A stretch of 64,000 nt of DNA from Przewalskia tangutica (taxonomy: Eukaryota; Streptophyta; Magnoliopsida; Solanales; Solanaceae): positions 69,531,794 through 69,595,793 of the forward strand of contig CM056733.1 of assembly GCA_029844215.1 (NCBI GenBank). Direction: 5' to 3'. The position numbers and the translations under genes are program-made. The notes beneath the pieces were generated by a model that saw only the letters and a program-made list of their open reading frames with translations, did not search any database and was not told where the DNA came from. Numbering within the stretch: the first letter of the stretch is position 1; each line of letters opens with the position of its first letter. This document shows, piece by piece, positions 23,112-35,862 of this stretch.

Positions 23112-25276
23112 TCACCCCTCAAGCTAGAGGAGCTGAAGATGTTCTTCAATCCTAGCTTGGAAACCAATCGACGATGTTGAGGCTTCATAAGAGCCTTAGT
23201 GAGTATGTCTGCAGGCTGCTCACTGGTAGGTATGTATGTAGTATGTATTAGCCCATCTTGAATCCACTCGCGAATGAAATGACAATCAATGTCAATATAT
23301 TTCGTTCTTTCGTGGAAAACTGGATTCGCTGCTATCTGGTGACTTCTTTGTCGGTGAAGATCTCCGAGCGGTGTGATGTGCACCCCTAACTCCTTGTATA
23401 AACCAACTAGCCACACGACTTCAGCAACTGCCGCAGCCATCGCTCTATACTCTGCCTCTGCAGAGCTACGCGACACAGTCACCTGTTTCTTCGACTTCCA
23501 GGTTACTGGAGACTGACCAAATAACACCAGATATCCTATGATCGACCTCCTAGTGTTGACACACGATCCCCAGTCTGCATCACAGAAAACATATAGTGTG
23601 GAACTGTTGTTCTTGGCCAAAAGAATACCTGTACCTGGTGTCTCCTTCAAGTATCTTACTAGTCTCATTCCTGCCTCCAGGTGTGATATTTTGGGCTCCT
23701 TCATAAACTGACTTAACCTTTGGACAGCAAATGCTATATTTGGCCTTGTATTTGTGAGGTACAAAAGCCTTCCAATTAGTCTCTTGTAAGCTCCCGGATC
23801 CTCTAACAGCACATCTGTTGTCTGATTATCTACTGGTTGACCACCCTCAAGCCGGCATCGATGTATGTGTTGATCATAAATGGTAGTAGTCAATTTCTGA
23901 TTCACTTCCATTGGTGAGAAAGCACTCTTTGAACCAGAAAGTCCCATATCAGATATTAATTCCAGTGCATATTTCCTTTGGTGCATAATTATGCCATCAG
24001 TGCTCCTAGCAAACTCTATTCCAAGGAAGAATCTGAGTTCTCCGAGATCCTTAATTTTGAATGTTGTTTGCAAGGTTGATTTGGTGTAATGAATCAGTTC
24101 TGGATCATTACCTGTGATGAGGATATCATCCACATACACAAGTATAATGACTAATCTTTCCTCCTTCTGCATGATAAACAGAGAATAATCTCTGTGGCTT
24201 TGCTGGAACCCTGCTTCCAGCAGGGCTGAAGTAAGTTTTATGTTCCATTGTCTCGACGCTTATTTTAAACCATAGAGGGATTTCAACAACTTGCACACTT
24301 GATTCTGTCCCCCTCTAGTGTGAAAACCCTCTGGAGGCAACATATAAACTTCCTCATACAAGTCCCCTTGTAAGAATGCATTGTAGACATCCATCTGGTA
24401 TAGTTTCCACTGTTTAGCAGCAGCAATTGCAACCACAGCTCTTACTGTTGTCATCTTCACTACAGGAGAAAATGTTTCTTGATAATCGAGCCCTTCCTTC
24501 TGATTGTAGCCTTTGGCTACTAACCTGGCCTTAAATCTTTCGACCTCCCCTGATGATGTGTATTTTATTTTATACACCCATCGACAGCCAATAGCTTTCT
24601 TTCCTCTTGGTAAATCTACCATCTCCCAGGTCTTGTTTTCTTCTAGAGCTTGGATCTCAGCCTTCATTGCCTCTATCCACCTCGTGTCACGAATTGCTTC
24701 TGAATAGTTATGTGGTTCAATTTCTTTTGAAACTTGGCCCACAAAATTCTGGTATTGGGGTGACAAACTACTGTAATCAACTGAATCAACAATAGAGTAT
24801 AGGCATCTAGATGACCCCTGATCAGTGACATAATCTTTATGCCAAATAGGTGGCTTGGATGCCCTTGCTGACTTTCTTACTGTCTCCTGACTGACATCTG
24901 CATTTTGTCTTCCTGCAGTCTGCTGATCTTCACCATGTTGTCTTCCTTCACTTTGCTGATTTCCTTCACTTCCTTTACTGTGTCCCCCTTCATTCAGTTG
25001 GTCACCTTCATCCACTGTAGAAGCTTCTAGGTTATTTTGAGCCATTGAATCCCCCTGGTCCAGATTCCTCTGATTACAAGTCATTATGAGATCCTCAAAG
25101 CAAAAATGCTCATGTGCTGTCATGAATCCTGGTCTGTTTTCTGTTCCATTCTTGAAGGGAAAAATCGACTCCATAAACACCACATCTCGACTCATGAATA
25201 TGACCCTATTCTCCATGTCGTAAAGTCTGTATCCCTTCTGTGAGGTACCATATCCCAAAGAAGACAAATTCTCACT
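23093..25276 (-). pseudogene. Copia-B pol, 3' half: integrase tail, RT, RNase H
   Basis: Reading on the minus strand from element C: the integrase C-terminus (GTSQKGYRLYD, FMSRDVVFMES), a Gln/Glu-rich linker, ASKPPIWHKDYV, and RT with RFKARLVAKGYNQKEG, YQMDVYNAFLQGDLYEEVYM and KSLYGLK. A TAA stop at 24264-24266 stands where Gln is expected. The same frame then continues through VYVDDILITGND, LTNTRPNIAFAVQRLSQFM, RNase H (CDADWGSCVNTRRSIIGYLV, SRSSAEAEYRAMA) and ADILTKALM. All catalytic residues I know to look for are present, so the copy is broken mainly by that stop and by the insertion of C. Confidence 0.93.
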
Positions 25277-28200
25277 TGTTATACCCGTATTTCCGGTATA
25301 TGCGTGGGGCGTGCGTAGAAAAGTTGGGCTTTTAAAGTGGCTTGGCGATTTCACTTTGTGCACAACACCGATTAAGTCATTTTTGACGAAACGTTTTACA
25401 TAACTTGCGAAGGAAAATTTGGCTATATCATTTTTAATTTTTGCGGATTTTTCCGAGGCGAAGCGTGTTGGACAACGAGAGGCGCCACTGCACCCTCTCA
25501 TTGGCGGAATAGTGGGGCGGCACGTGGGGACGAATTGGCCATTGTTTTGGTCGAGGGTTGGTAGGATATTTTGGTGGTAGATGGATAAGGTGCACTTGGC
25601 ATGATCATGGCCCTACACTTGTCTTGCACTTGGCATGATCTTGGCCATTGGTTGGCCTTTGCTAGACCTATAAATACCCCTTTGGAAGACTTATTCATCC
25701 TAAAATGTTCTAAGTCTTAGAAATCCTCCCTCCCTTGTTGTTGTTCTCGCCCTTCCCCTTTGAGAGGCCCTTGGCGAGAGCCCTCCCCTCGGCGAGAGTA
25801 CCCCCACAGTGGGGTGGTAGAGGTATACACCCTCCCCTGTGGTGTTGTCTCGTATAAATACCTCCTCTTGGTAGAAATACTCTCAAAAGTATTGTTACTA
25901 TACCCAAATTACCTTAGCCGTATACCTTGTAGTATTCTAAGGTTATACCTATCTGAAAAGCCCCGTAATACTATTATACTTCCCTTGATCCACAAAACCA
26001 CTAAGGAAAATCTCCATGGTTAGTTGGAGTAGTTTGTAGAAGTTGGTTAGAACTTCTAAGGGTAGTTTGGAGCGGGTTGGAGCGCGGAGTTGGAGCTAAA
26101 CGTTGCCCGGGATCGACTTTATACTTGGATAATTATGGGCTTATCGAGGTAAATATCTTGTCCTCTATCGTAATTGGAAATTACATGATTGTTAGACTAT
26201 ATAGTTGAAGTATACTATATATAGAATCGAACGTTGTTATCGGCAATGTCTTTGGACTTAAGCTGAATAATAAGAAACCTTTTCGAAGAAAGTCTTGATC
26301 AGTAATTACATAGGGCGTATTCAGATGAGACTTGTGTAGCCTTTACGTGAGGTAAAATTGTGCACGTCCGGATTAGGCGTATAACCCCCGGTTGGCTTCG
26401 TAGCCTACCCGATAGAGGAGGAGATTTACGCCGTTGCGGGGAGGTCTTTGCCGAATTTTCTGTAGAATGTTCTACGAAGAGACCTAAATGTTAATAAGTG
26501 CCTTGTGGCCTTATAGGTTGAAGTACTGCGTGTGGCGCGATCTACTTGGCTTAAGGAGTAGCCGACGGTTGGAAGTACTTGGAGCGTTTTGCTATTAGTC
26601 GATACTCGTCGCGAGGTATGTGAACCTCTTCCTATCTCTTCTAGCATGATATGTGTGTGTAACTATGTAGTACGATAGGCGTACGTGTTAAATGTATTTG
26701 ATTGGTCTAAAACATAAAGTGTTATAACAGCTTTATGGGAAGTTGGTTATAACAGCTTTATGTAGGTAAGAAAATACTTGTGGTTTTTAAAAGAGTAACT
26801 GATTTGAACTATAACTGACTGGTTATGTAATAATAAAGAACTTGAAGTATTTCAAAAGATTTTTGAATCATTTTGAAAGAAGAAGTAATACTGGGTTTTT
26901 GAAAACTTAAGAGTTATACTAGCTTTATGGGAAGTTAGGTATAATGGCTTAAGAATGTTTCTTGATTTGAAATCGAATGTGTATCGACAAACCATCTGCA
27001 GCGTTAATAAAAGGAAATATTTTGTGATTAAGTATTATTAAAACCGAGAAACTTCCATCCGCATGAAGCTAAGATGAGACAAAATGATATTTCCTAGATC
27101 ATTTCTTTGTAATAAGATTTTTATAAACAAGAATATCCTACTCACATATAAGGCTTATGTTTTCTCAGATGGTTTAAAAGAGAATTATATTCTTAAATGA
27201 ATAAGACTATGAACTACGAAACCTTTCTAAAATAAGAACCGTGAACATTTGAAATTAGGCAAACTTGGATGTTTGGAAAATAATGTTGTTACTTGATTTT
27301 ACAAAGGTAAGTGTTTTGATTTACTTCAAAAGATAATCACTCTATTTTCATATACTACGTATTGTGTGACTTTTGTAAACGTAACGTATCTTTTAAAAGA
27401 TAATGTATGAAGTACTTTGGGAATAGATACCCGATCTTGTTAATCATATATTAGAATGTACCTTGTGTGTATAAATTGATTGTGTTGGTTTGTGATAGCC
27501 TTGTAATACTTTCTTGTTGATTTGATAAGTAAACATGCTAGGATGCTACGTGTGTTAGTATCTTGTGATGTTTTGTGTAAAGGGGGTTTTCCCTCGACTG
27601 CGCTTAAAGTTGTTTGACTCTCACCGTTATGTTGGTATTGTACCACCACCTTGACTTGTCTCGGAGGTTAAGCGCCTCCGTGCGGGGTAGACTCGAGCGG
27701 TGCAGGACCATGATTCGAGAATACCTCACGCGGGTCGGGGATCCATGCGGAACTACGGAGTTCCAGTTAGTTTGCGGCCCTTGTGGTCACGCGGTCTTTG
27801 TGGCTACGCGGTGCGAGTCGGGGCGATGCGGGAGTAGCTACCCTCGATGCGAGGAATACCTCACGCGGGCCTACGAGGTTGGCCTATGCGAGCTACGAGA
27901 GTTCGGGGCTAGGCGCACATTTGATCTGCGGCGAGTGACCGGCTTTGATCATGTGGCCTGCAGACAGATATCATGATACGCTGATTTTGACCACTGTTAA
28001 TCGTAGGTGTTAGTAGTCGCTATGCCTTCGTATTTACCCTGTCGTTTTATTAGGACACAGTGGGACACCGTGTTCATGTATTGCTTGGTGCTTTTATATC
28101 ATAAACCGCTGGCGGTGAGGAAGGTATTCCACGCATGATTGATGTTATGGGCGTGAGACCCATAGTTACATTTGAGTGATGACTTTGAGGCGCGAGTCCA

Positions 28201-28712
28201 CGACTTGACTATCGCTATTTATTGTGAATCGTAGTTTGGTTATCATACACGTCTCGCTTTATAGACTATTATGATTTCATTTACGATTTTTCGCCACATA
28301 CTTGGTACTGTTGTCTCGACCTCGCCGGGCCGCGTTCATGCCGCAGTCGAGGTACACGATCGTTGATCCTAGTTCTCGGGTCACGATTCAGCGTATGGGA
28401 AGCTCGCTTTCTCGGAGGCTTATCAGTGGTATAGTCCGTCGTTGTAGGTATTTACATTCGGGGGTGTGGCGGGCCCTATCCCGCCATCGCGTTGTCGTAT
28501 CATTCTTAGGTGCATGAAATGCTATTGTGGCGAGTTGTAATGGGAATCGTCGGTTTTAAAATTGATTTATATATACGCGTAAGGCAAGTTTTCTCCGACA
28601 TCGTTTCTTGCTTCATAATATTTTCATGTCTTGTTTTATGTTCGTGATTACTGATGTTGTATCACTAGGGTGCCCGGTAAGACACGATCCACGGGCCCGG
28701 TTAGTCGTGACA
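25277..28712 (+). mobile_element. 5' LTR of element C
   Basis: It starts tgttatacccg and ends gtcgtgaca. A TATA-like ctataaata lies at 25668-25676. The segment 27690-27960 has short G/C-rich quasi-repeats (acctcacgcggg.., ctacgcgg..) like those in the solo LTR at 13954. The ORF at 27614-27976 arises from that repeat and is not a gene. Confidence 0.9.
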
Positions 28713-28716
28713 AAAG

Positions 28717-28727
28717 TGGTATCGAGC
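28717..28727 (+). other. Element C primer binding site
   Basis: The sequence tggtatcgagc lies four bases after the LTR end. It is like the iMet site TGGTATCAGAGC but with one base missing, the same kind of gap seen throughout this element. Confidence 0.65.
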
Positions 28728-28914
28728 GATTAATCCTCGGAAAGTGTCTACGCATCGTATCCGATGAAGTCTTGATTATCGGTGTGTTGTGCACCACACC
28801 AATAATCGTGAGGCTATAGGATATTTAGGATTGGTTTCTATTCTTCTTACTCGAGATCGTGCCTTAGAGCCGTGTTGTGAGTTGGACCTCTAACGATTTC
28901 TTTCCCTTATCGTT

Positions 28915-29640
28915 ATGCCTCCGCGTGGCAACCCGCCAGAGGCAAGGCGGCCGAGGAGTCCGCGAGTAGAGTCTGAGAGGGTTACGAGGGCACAGGCCCA
29001 ATCATTACCTAGGGTAGTGCTTCATTCGGGGAGTTCTGCGACGTCACTAGCCCAGCAGAGTTTAGCACGGCCGCGGCAGTTCCTACTACGGCCATGATAT
29101 TTGAACCGTCAGTTCCACGACCGGGAACAGTGAATTTAGATTGCAAGAAGGCGACCCTGTTACTAGCTATGGATTTGGCTACCAGAGAGTATACCGATAT
29201 ACCGCGAGTCTTGATGACTACCTAAGAGAGGGTTGTGCGAGAGTAATTCTTCAGTTAGGCTTGAGCATGGCACGTATGCGGGCTTATGCGCGGCAGTAGA
29301 AACGTAGAGATCGACAGGTTAACTAGGGCGAGGAAGAAGGCGGGCGAGCAAAGGTCCTTTGGTAACTTTCGAGTCGAGTCACCTCACCGCCAGATTAGAT
29401 TATGCACATCCACCAGGTCAGAAAGGTCCTCCGAGTTTCGGGGCGTTCGGTATGCAGAGTTGGTCGAGCTCGAGCTTCCAGGTTCACGGCTACGTAGGTT
29501 CGGCCAATGGATTCGCTTTTCCCAGTGTTCACAGATGTACGACGCCATCCCCGGAATGTCGTCTTTTAGTTGGTACTTGTTGTACCTACGACCGTCAGGG
29601 TCTGATGTCGGAAGAGTGTCCTTGTAGGAGGACTTAGCCT
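28915..29640 (+). pseudogene. Element C gag remnant
   Basis: The ATG at 28915 opens MPPRGNPPEARRPRSPR, the basic, Pro/Arg-rich start usual in Ty3 gags of plants. The frame is lost after about 60 codons. At 29359-29637 another frame ends TCCTYDRQGLMSEECP, which looks like a damaged CCHC knuckle. The gag core between them is mostly missing or frameshifted. It is non-functional. Confidence 0.6.
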
Positions 29641-31360
29641 TCGTGATCGGTGGGTAGTTTGTCATCTTCCCTTATCGCCTGCAGGCGGGTTTGACTAGAA
29701 CGACTAAGGGGAGTGAAGCAGTAGATATAGATATATCCTTAACCCTCTAGGGATTAGTATGTGTGATAAGATGAGTATACCTTAAGGGTTATTGTGTAAA
29801 TTGTGATTAGAAATCTTGGTTAGTTAACCAAGTAAGATTTGGGGGATTGAGAAAGTGTAAGCCTTAGAGCTTTATACGTGAAGACCTTAGAGGTAAGGCC
29901 ATCTCGAGTAAAGGTGTAGTGTTTTGTTTGATCCTTATCGGAGTGCATAGTGCATAGTGCACGTGAGCTATGTTTGGGATAGGTCCCTAAGTAGTGTGAA
30001 ATGAAAGAGGGTAGTTGGACTAAGAAGACCGCTAGGTTTTCGTAACGTGATTTGAGAGATTGTTCCGGATCGGGGAGCTAGTGTTTTACGCATTGCCGGG
30101 TCGGGTTGAGGCCATGTTGCGGGTCAACCCGCGGCATGTATGGTGGTAAGTCGGTTGTGGTGGTCGCCTTGTGGTAGGTCACGAGGGTGTTAGGCCCAAG
30201 TTTAGTTAACCAGCTAACGAATTCGTGGACGATTCGACCGATGGTCGCCGGGAGGTCACCGCCTTGTTTTCTAGCAAAGACCGCTTACTCAGCGGTGTTG
30301 TTTTATCGTAAAGGTTGTAAGGCTGCACGGGTGCCTACCCACCTTATGATGACAGATGGAGCCTGTGCAGTGTTTTTGTTTCGGAAGTTTTACCAAGCAG
30401 GTTAAGAACTCGGTGAGTCTCTGAACCGCGTTCGCCCTCGGGCGATGTGTGGATTTCGGGGTAGTTGTGGGATTGTTGTCTCTGTGGAGGAGTGTTTAAG
30501 CTACCATTTCGGTGTTGGATGTCGCCTTATGAAGCCTTGTAGGGGCGGATGTGTAAGTCGTCGGCCGATTGGTTCGATATTGGCAAGATTCGGATAGTTG
30601 GTTCAGCTTGTTCCAACGGTGTGGATAAAGTAGGCTTATCTAGAAGAGGTTTTTGGCAGCTCGGAGAAATCGTGCGGATTATCGGCGACGCTTAGAGTTC
30701 GAGTTGACGGTCGGTCCTTCAAGGTACCACCGGATAAGTGCGATGAGCTTTGGAAAACAGAGAAACTTAGCGAGTTACTTTGGGCCTTTTGAGTTCATGT
30801 GAGGATAGGCGGGTTGCCTATATGATAGCATTTGCCGTCCGACTTAGGAAGCGTCGTCGGTCTTTCGTATTGTTATGATCGGAAAGTATCGGAGATCCAT
30901 CCAGAGTGTTCGATTAATGATGACCACGTTAGAGATAGTAACCCGAGTTTTGGAAGCGAAGCGATGTAAATGTGGTAAGAGTTCGAGTGTACGACAGCCT
31001 CAGGGATCGCATGCAGCCCGGTACCATTTGTTGGGTCGCCGGAGTGACACTAGAACCTCGCGGCAAAATGACAAAAGTGGTATCACGACGAGTAAAGGGA
31101 GAAACGAGCATGTATGGCGAGCATAGATGTGATCATTTCTTTTGTAAGGAGAAGGTGCGAATGAAGTATATTTTAGACCCCGGAGAGAGGTGTTTGTGGT
31201 AATATTAGAGGTGTTTCCTCGTGGACTTGGATGGAGGTATTTGCGCGGGTGTTTCTGTGGCCATGTGTGGCAGGATTGTTCTCGTAAGTATAGTAGTGAA
31301 GACTATATTGACGCGCGTTTGTTTTGAGACTTAGAAGGAACATTCGGAACGAATGTTTCT
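29641..31360 (+). other. Element C internal remnant without recognisable pol
   Basis: I found no intact protease, RT (no Y-x-DD), RNase H or integrase motif on either strand. Short ORFs (30187-30405, 30875-31202) carry nothing I recognise. This is either a deletion derivative or pol sequence so frameshifted that it cannot be read. The polypurine tract aaggaggggagaa lies at 31361-31373. Confidence 0.5.
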
Positions 31361-31373
31361 AAGGAGGGGAGAA

Positions 31374-34300
31374 TGTTATACCCCGTATTTCCAGAGTATG
31401 CGTGGGGCGTACGTAGAAAAGTTTGGGCTTTTAAAGTGGCTTGGCCGATTTCACTTTGTGCACAACACCCGATTAGAGTCATTTTTCGACGAAACGTTTT
31501 ACATAACTTGCGAAGGGAAAATTTCGGCTATATCATTTTTAATTTTTGCGGATTTTTCCGAGAGACGAAGCGTGTTGGACCAACGAGAGGGCGCCACTTG
31601 GCACCCTCTCATTGGCGGAATAGTGGGGCGGCACATGGGACGAATTGGCCATTGTTTTGGTCAAGGGGTTGGTAGGATATTTTGGTGGTAGATGGATAAG
31701 GTGCACTTGGCATGATCATGGCCCTACACTTGTCTTGCACTTGGCATGATCTTGGCCATTGGTTGGCCTTTGCTAGACCTATAAATACCCCCCCCCCCTT
31801 TGGAAGACTTATTCATCCTAAAATGTTCTAAGTCTTAGAAATCCTCCCCCTCCCTTGTTGTTGTTCTCGTCCTCCCCCTTTGAGAGGCCCCGGCGAGAGC
31901 CCTCCCCTCGTCGAGAGTACCCCTCTACAGTGGGGTAGGCGAGGTATACACCCCCTTGTGGTGTTGTCTCGTATAAATACCCCTCTTGGTAGAAATACTC
32001 TCAAAGTATTACATTATACCCAAATTACCTTAGCCGTATACCTTGTAGTATTCTAAGGTTATACCTATCTGAAAAGCCCAGTAATACTATTATACTTCCC
32101 TTCACTACAAAACCGAACCCTAAGGAAAATCTCCATGGTTAGTTGGAGTAGTTTGTAGAAGTTGGTTAGAACTAAGGGTAGTTTGGAGCGGGTTGGGCGC
32201 ACGGAGTTCGAGCTAAACGTTGCCCGTGATCGACTTTATACTTGGATAATTATGGGCTTATCGAGGTAAATATCTTGTCCTCTATCGTAATTGGAAATTA
32301 CATGATTGTTAGACTATATAGTTGAAGTATACTATATAGAATCGAACGTTGTTATCGTGATGTCTTTGGACTTAAGCTGAATAATAAGAAACCTTTTCAA
32401 AGAAAGAAAATCAGAATTACATGCGGTGATCAGATAGAGACTTGTGTAGCCTTTACGCGAGGTAAAATTGTGCGTCCGGATTAGACGTATAACCCCACGT
32501 TGGCTTGGTAGCGGCCCGATAGAGGAGGAGATTTACGCTGCTATTGCGGGGAGGTCGCCAATTTTCGTAGAATGTTCTCTGAAGAGACCTAAATGTTAAT
32601 AAGCGCCGTGGCCTTATAGGTTGAAGATCGCGTGTGGCGCGATCTACTTGGCTTAAGGAGTAGCCGACGGTTGGAAGTACTTGGAGCGTTTTGCTATTAG
32701 TCGATACTCGTCGCGAGGTATGTGAACCTCTTCCTATCTCTTCTAGCATGATATGTGTGTAACTATGTAGTACGATAGACGTACATGTGTTAAATGTATT
32801 TGATTGGTCTAAAACATAAAGTGTTATAACGGCTTTATGGGAAGTTGGTTATAACAGCTTTATGTAGGTAAGAAAATACTTGTGGTTTTTAAAAGGGTAA
32901 CTGATTTGAACTATAACTGGCTGGTTATGTAATAATAAAGAACTTGAAGTATTTCAAAAGATTTTTGAATCATTTTGAAAGAAGAAGTAATGCTGGGTTT
33001 TTGAAAACTTAAGAGTTATACTAGCTTTATGGGAAGTTAGGTATAATGGCTTAAGAATGTTTCTTGATTTCTAAATCGAATGTGTATCGACAAACCATCT
33101 GCGGCGTTAATAAAAGGAAATATTTTGTGATTAAGTATTATTAAAACCAAGAGAAACTTCCATCCGCATGAAGCTAAGATGAGACAAAATGATATTTCCT
33201 AGATCATGGTCATTGTAATAAGATTGTTATAAACAAGAATATCCTACTCATATAAGGCTTATGTTTTCTCGGATGGTTTAAAAGAGAATTATATTCTTAA
33301 ATGAATAAGACTATGAACTACAAACCTTTCTAAAATAAGAACCGTGAACATTTGAAATTAGGCAAACTTGGACGTTTGGAAAATAATGTTGTTACTTGAT
33401 TTTACAAAGGTAAGTGTTTTGATTTACTTCAAAAGATAATCACTCTATTTTCATATACTACGTATTGTGTGACTTTGTAAACGTAACGATCTTTTAAAAG
33501 ATAATGTATGAAGTACTTTGGGAATAGATACCCGATCTTGTTAATCATATATTAGAATGTACCTTGTGTGTATAAATTGATTGTGTTGGTTTGTGATAGC
33601 CTTGTAATACTTTCTTGTTGATTTGATAAGTAAACATGCTAGGATGCTACGTGTGTTAGTATCTTGTGATGTTTTGTGTAAAGGGGTTTTCCTCGATCGC
33701 GCTTTAAAGTTGTTTGACTCTCACCGTTATGTTGGTATTGTACCACTCACCTTGACTTGTCTCCGAGGTTAAGTCGCCTCCGACGCGGGTAGACTCAGCG
33801 GTGCAGGACCATGATTCGAGAATACCTCATGCGGGTCCGGGGATCCATGCGAACTACGGAGTTCCGTGTTAGTTTGCGCCTCGTGGTCACGCGGTCATGT
33901 GGCTACGCGACCGCGAGTCCGTGGCGACGCCGGAGTAGCTACCGACGCGAGGAATACCTCACGCGGCCTACGAGGTTGGCCTACGCGAGCTACGGAGAGT
34001 TCCGTGGCTAGACGACACATTTGATATCGCGGGCGAGTGACCGGCTTTGATCATGTGACGCCTAGACAGATATCATGATACGATTTTGACCGTTAGTACC
34101 GTGGGTGTTAGTAGTCGGTTATGCCTTCGCATTTACCTCGCATCGCTTTATTAGGACACAGCGGACACGTGTTCATGTGTATTGCTTGGTGCTTTTATAT
34201 CATAAATCGCCGGCAGCGATAAGGTATTCCACGCATGATTGATGTTATGGGCGAGACCCATAGTTACATTTGAGTGATGACTTTGAGGCGTGAGTCCCCG

Positions 34301-34804
34301 ACTGACTGATCGCTATTTATCAGGAATCGTAGTTTGTTATCATACACGCCTCGCTTTATAGACTATTATGATTTCATTTACGATTTTTCGTTCACATACT
34401 TGGTACTGTTATCAACTCTCGGGCCGCGTTCACGCCGCAGTTGAGGTACACCGCCGTTGATCCTAGTTCTCGGTCAGCGTCAACAGATGGGAAGCTCCGT
34501 TTCTCGAGGCTTATCGATGGTATAGTCCCCGTCGTTGTAGGTATTTACATTCGGGGTGTGGCGGGCCCCGTCCCGCCATCGTTGTCGTATCATTCTTAGA
34601 GGTCCGTAGTAATCGCTGTGGGCGAGTTGTAATGGGATGAATCGTCGGTTTTAAAATTGATTTATATATACGCCGTAAGGCAAGTTTTCTCCGACATCGC
34701 TTTTGCTTCATAATATTTTCATGTCTTGTTTTATGTTCCGATTACTCGATGTTGTATCACCAGGTGCCCGGTAAGGCACCACCACGCCCGGTTCGGTCGT
34801 GACA
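31374..34804 (+). mobile_element. 3' LTR of element C
   Basis: It starts tgttataccccg after the polypurine tract and ends cggtcgtgaca. It is similar to the 5' LTR along its full length, but with very many short indels. A C10 run occurs near 31789-31798, where the 5' LTR has C4. Confidence 0.9.
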
Positions 34805-34809
34805 TCACC

Positions 34810-35862
34810 GCTTCAATGAATTTATCTGTCTTGGGCAGTGTAGTTGCAAAGCATAAGCACTCTATCACTCTCAAGTGCATGAGTGAAGGTGTCTTGTTGT
34901 ACAACATCTCAAATGGTGACTTGTTCATCAATACAATGGCAGGTATCCTGTTGATAATGTAAACAACACTTTCAATACAAAATCCCCAAAAACTATCTGG
35001 CAGATTGGCTTGAATTTTGATAGCTCTAGCTGTCTCTAACAAATGTTTGTGTTTCCTTTCAACTACACCATTTTGTTGAGGTGTATATGGACAAGAACTC
35101 TCATGTATTACTCCATGTTCCTGAAACAACTGTCTGCAATTAGAATTAAAAAACTCAGATCCATTATCTGATCTTACCCTCTTAATGATCATATCAAATT
35201 GTGTCTTTACTGCTACAAATAAGCTTTTCAGTATAGTTGTAACATCAGATTTCAACCTTAACAGGAATACCCAAGTCCATCTAGAACAATCATCTACAAT
35301 GGTTAGAAAATACCTCATTCCATTAAAAGTCTCAACTTTGTAGGGACCCCATACATCCATATGTAACAGCTCAAAAGGCTTTAGTTTCCTACTTCTACTG
35401 ACTGGAAAAGGAACTCGAACCTGCCTAGCTAGTGGAGAGACCTCACAGTTATTCAATGTAAAAGAATTGTTATTGCTAAAACATGGTATTCTCTTCAAGA
35501 CTCTCATTGGCACATGTCCCATCCTCAGGTGCCAAGTAGAAGCATCTACATTTTGTGTAGCCGTCATTGCTTGAATCATTTTCCTACTTTATGCATCATC
35601 TATGCTCAGCACATACAATCCCCCTTCTTCATTACCAATCGCTCTCACCTTCCCAGACGAGAGATCCTGAAATACACAATACTTAGGAAGGAATGTGACA
35701 CTACAATGCAACTCCTTTGTCACCTTAGATACAGACATTAGGTTAAATTTGAATGTAGGTATGCAAAGGACATTCTTAAGCACATCACCTCCTCCTAAAT
35801 GGTAGTCTCCAAATACGTGTGATAGTGTTGAGTCCCCGCCGCATCTGCACCTTGCATGCATC
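34810..35862 (-). pseudogene. Copia-B pol, 5' half: protease end and integrase core
   Basis: On the minus strand, 35861-35589 gives the protease C-terminal part (VFGDYHLGGGDVLKNVLCIP, FNLMSVSKVTKEL), ending at a TAA (35584-35586). The same frame continues (35579 down) with the pre-integrase TWHLRMGHVPMRVL and the integrase core: LLHMDVWGPY, VRSDNGSEF and QQNGVVERKHKHLLE (DDE intact). It breaks after LPKTDKFIEAV at the element C insertion site. A frameshift near 35845 separates it from the upstream frame. Confidence 0.92.

Larger units (their letters stand above)
25277..34804 (+). mobile_element. Element C: Ty3-type LTR retrotransposon (9.5 kb), nested in copia-B
   Basis: It has two LTRs of about 3.43 kb (25277-28712, 31374-34804), a Met-type primer site, a degraded gag and a polypurine tract. 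It has only about 2.66 kb of internal sequence, far too little for a full gag-pol. The flanks are tcact (25272-25276) and tcacc (34805-34809), a TSD with one mismatch. Removing it rejoins the copia-B integrase. The orientation is opposite to copia-B. The text of both LTRs and the internal region looks eroded by many 1-4 base gaps (see findings). Confidence 0.9.

Noticed and set aside
27614..27976. 120-codon ORF in element C 5' LTR
   Set aside because: Lies in LTR quasi-repeats; the other LTR does not keep the frame.
30187..31202. Possible pol fragments in element C
   Set aside because: No RT, RNase H or integrase motif could be read in any frame; left as unassigned internal remnant.
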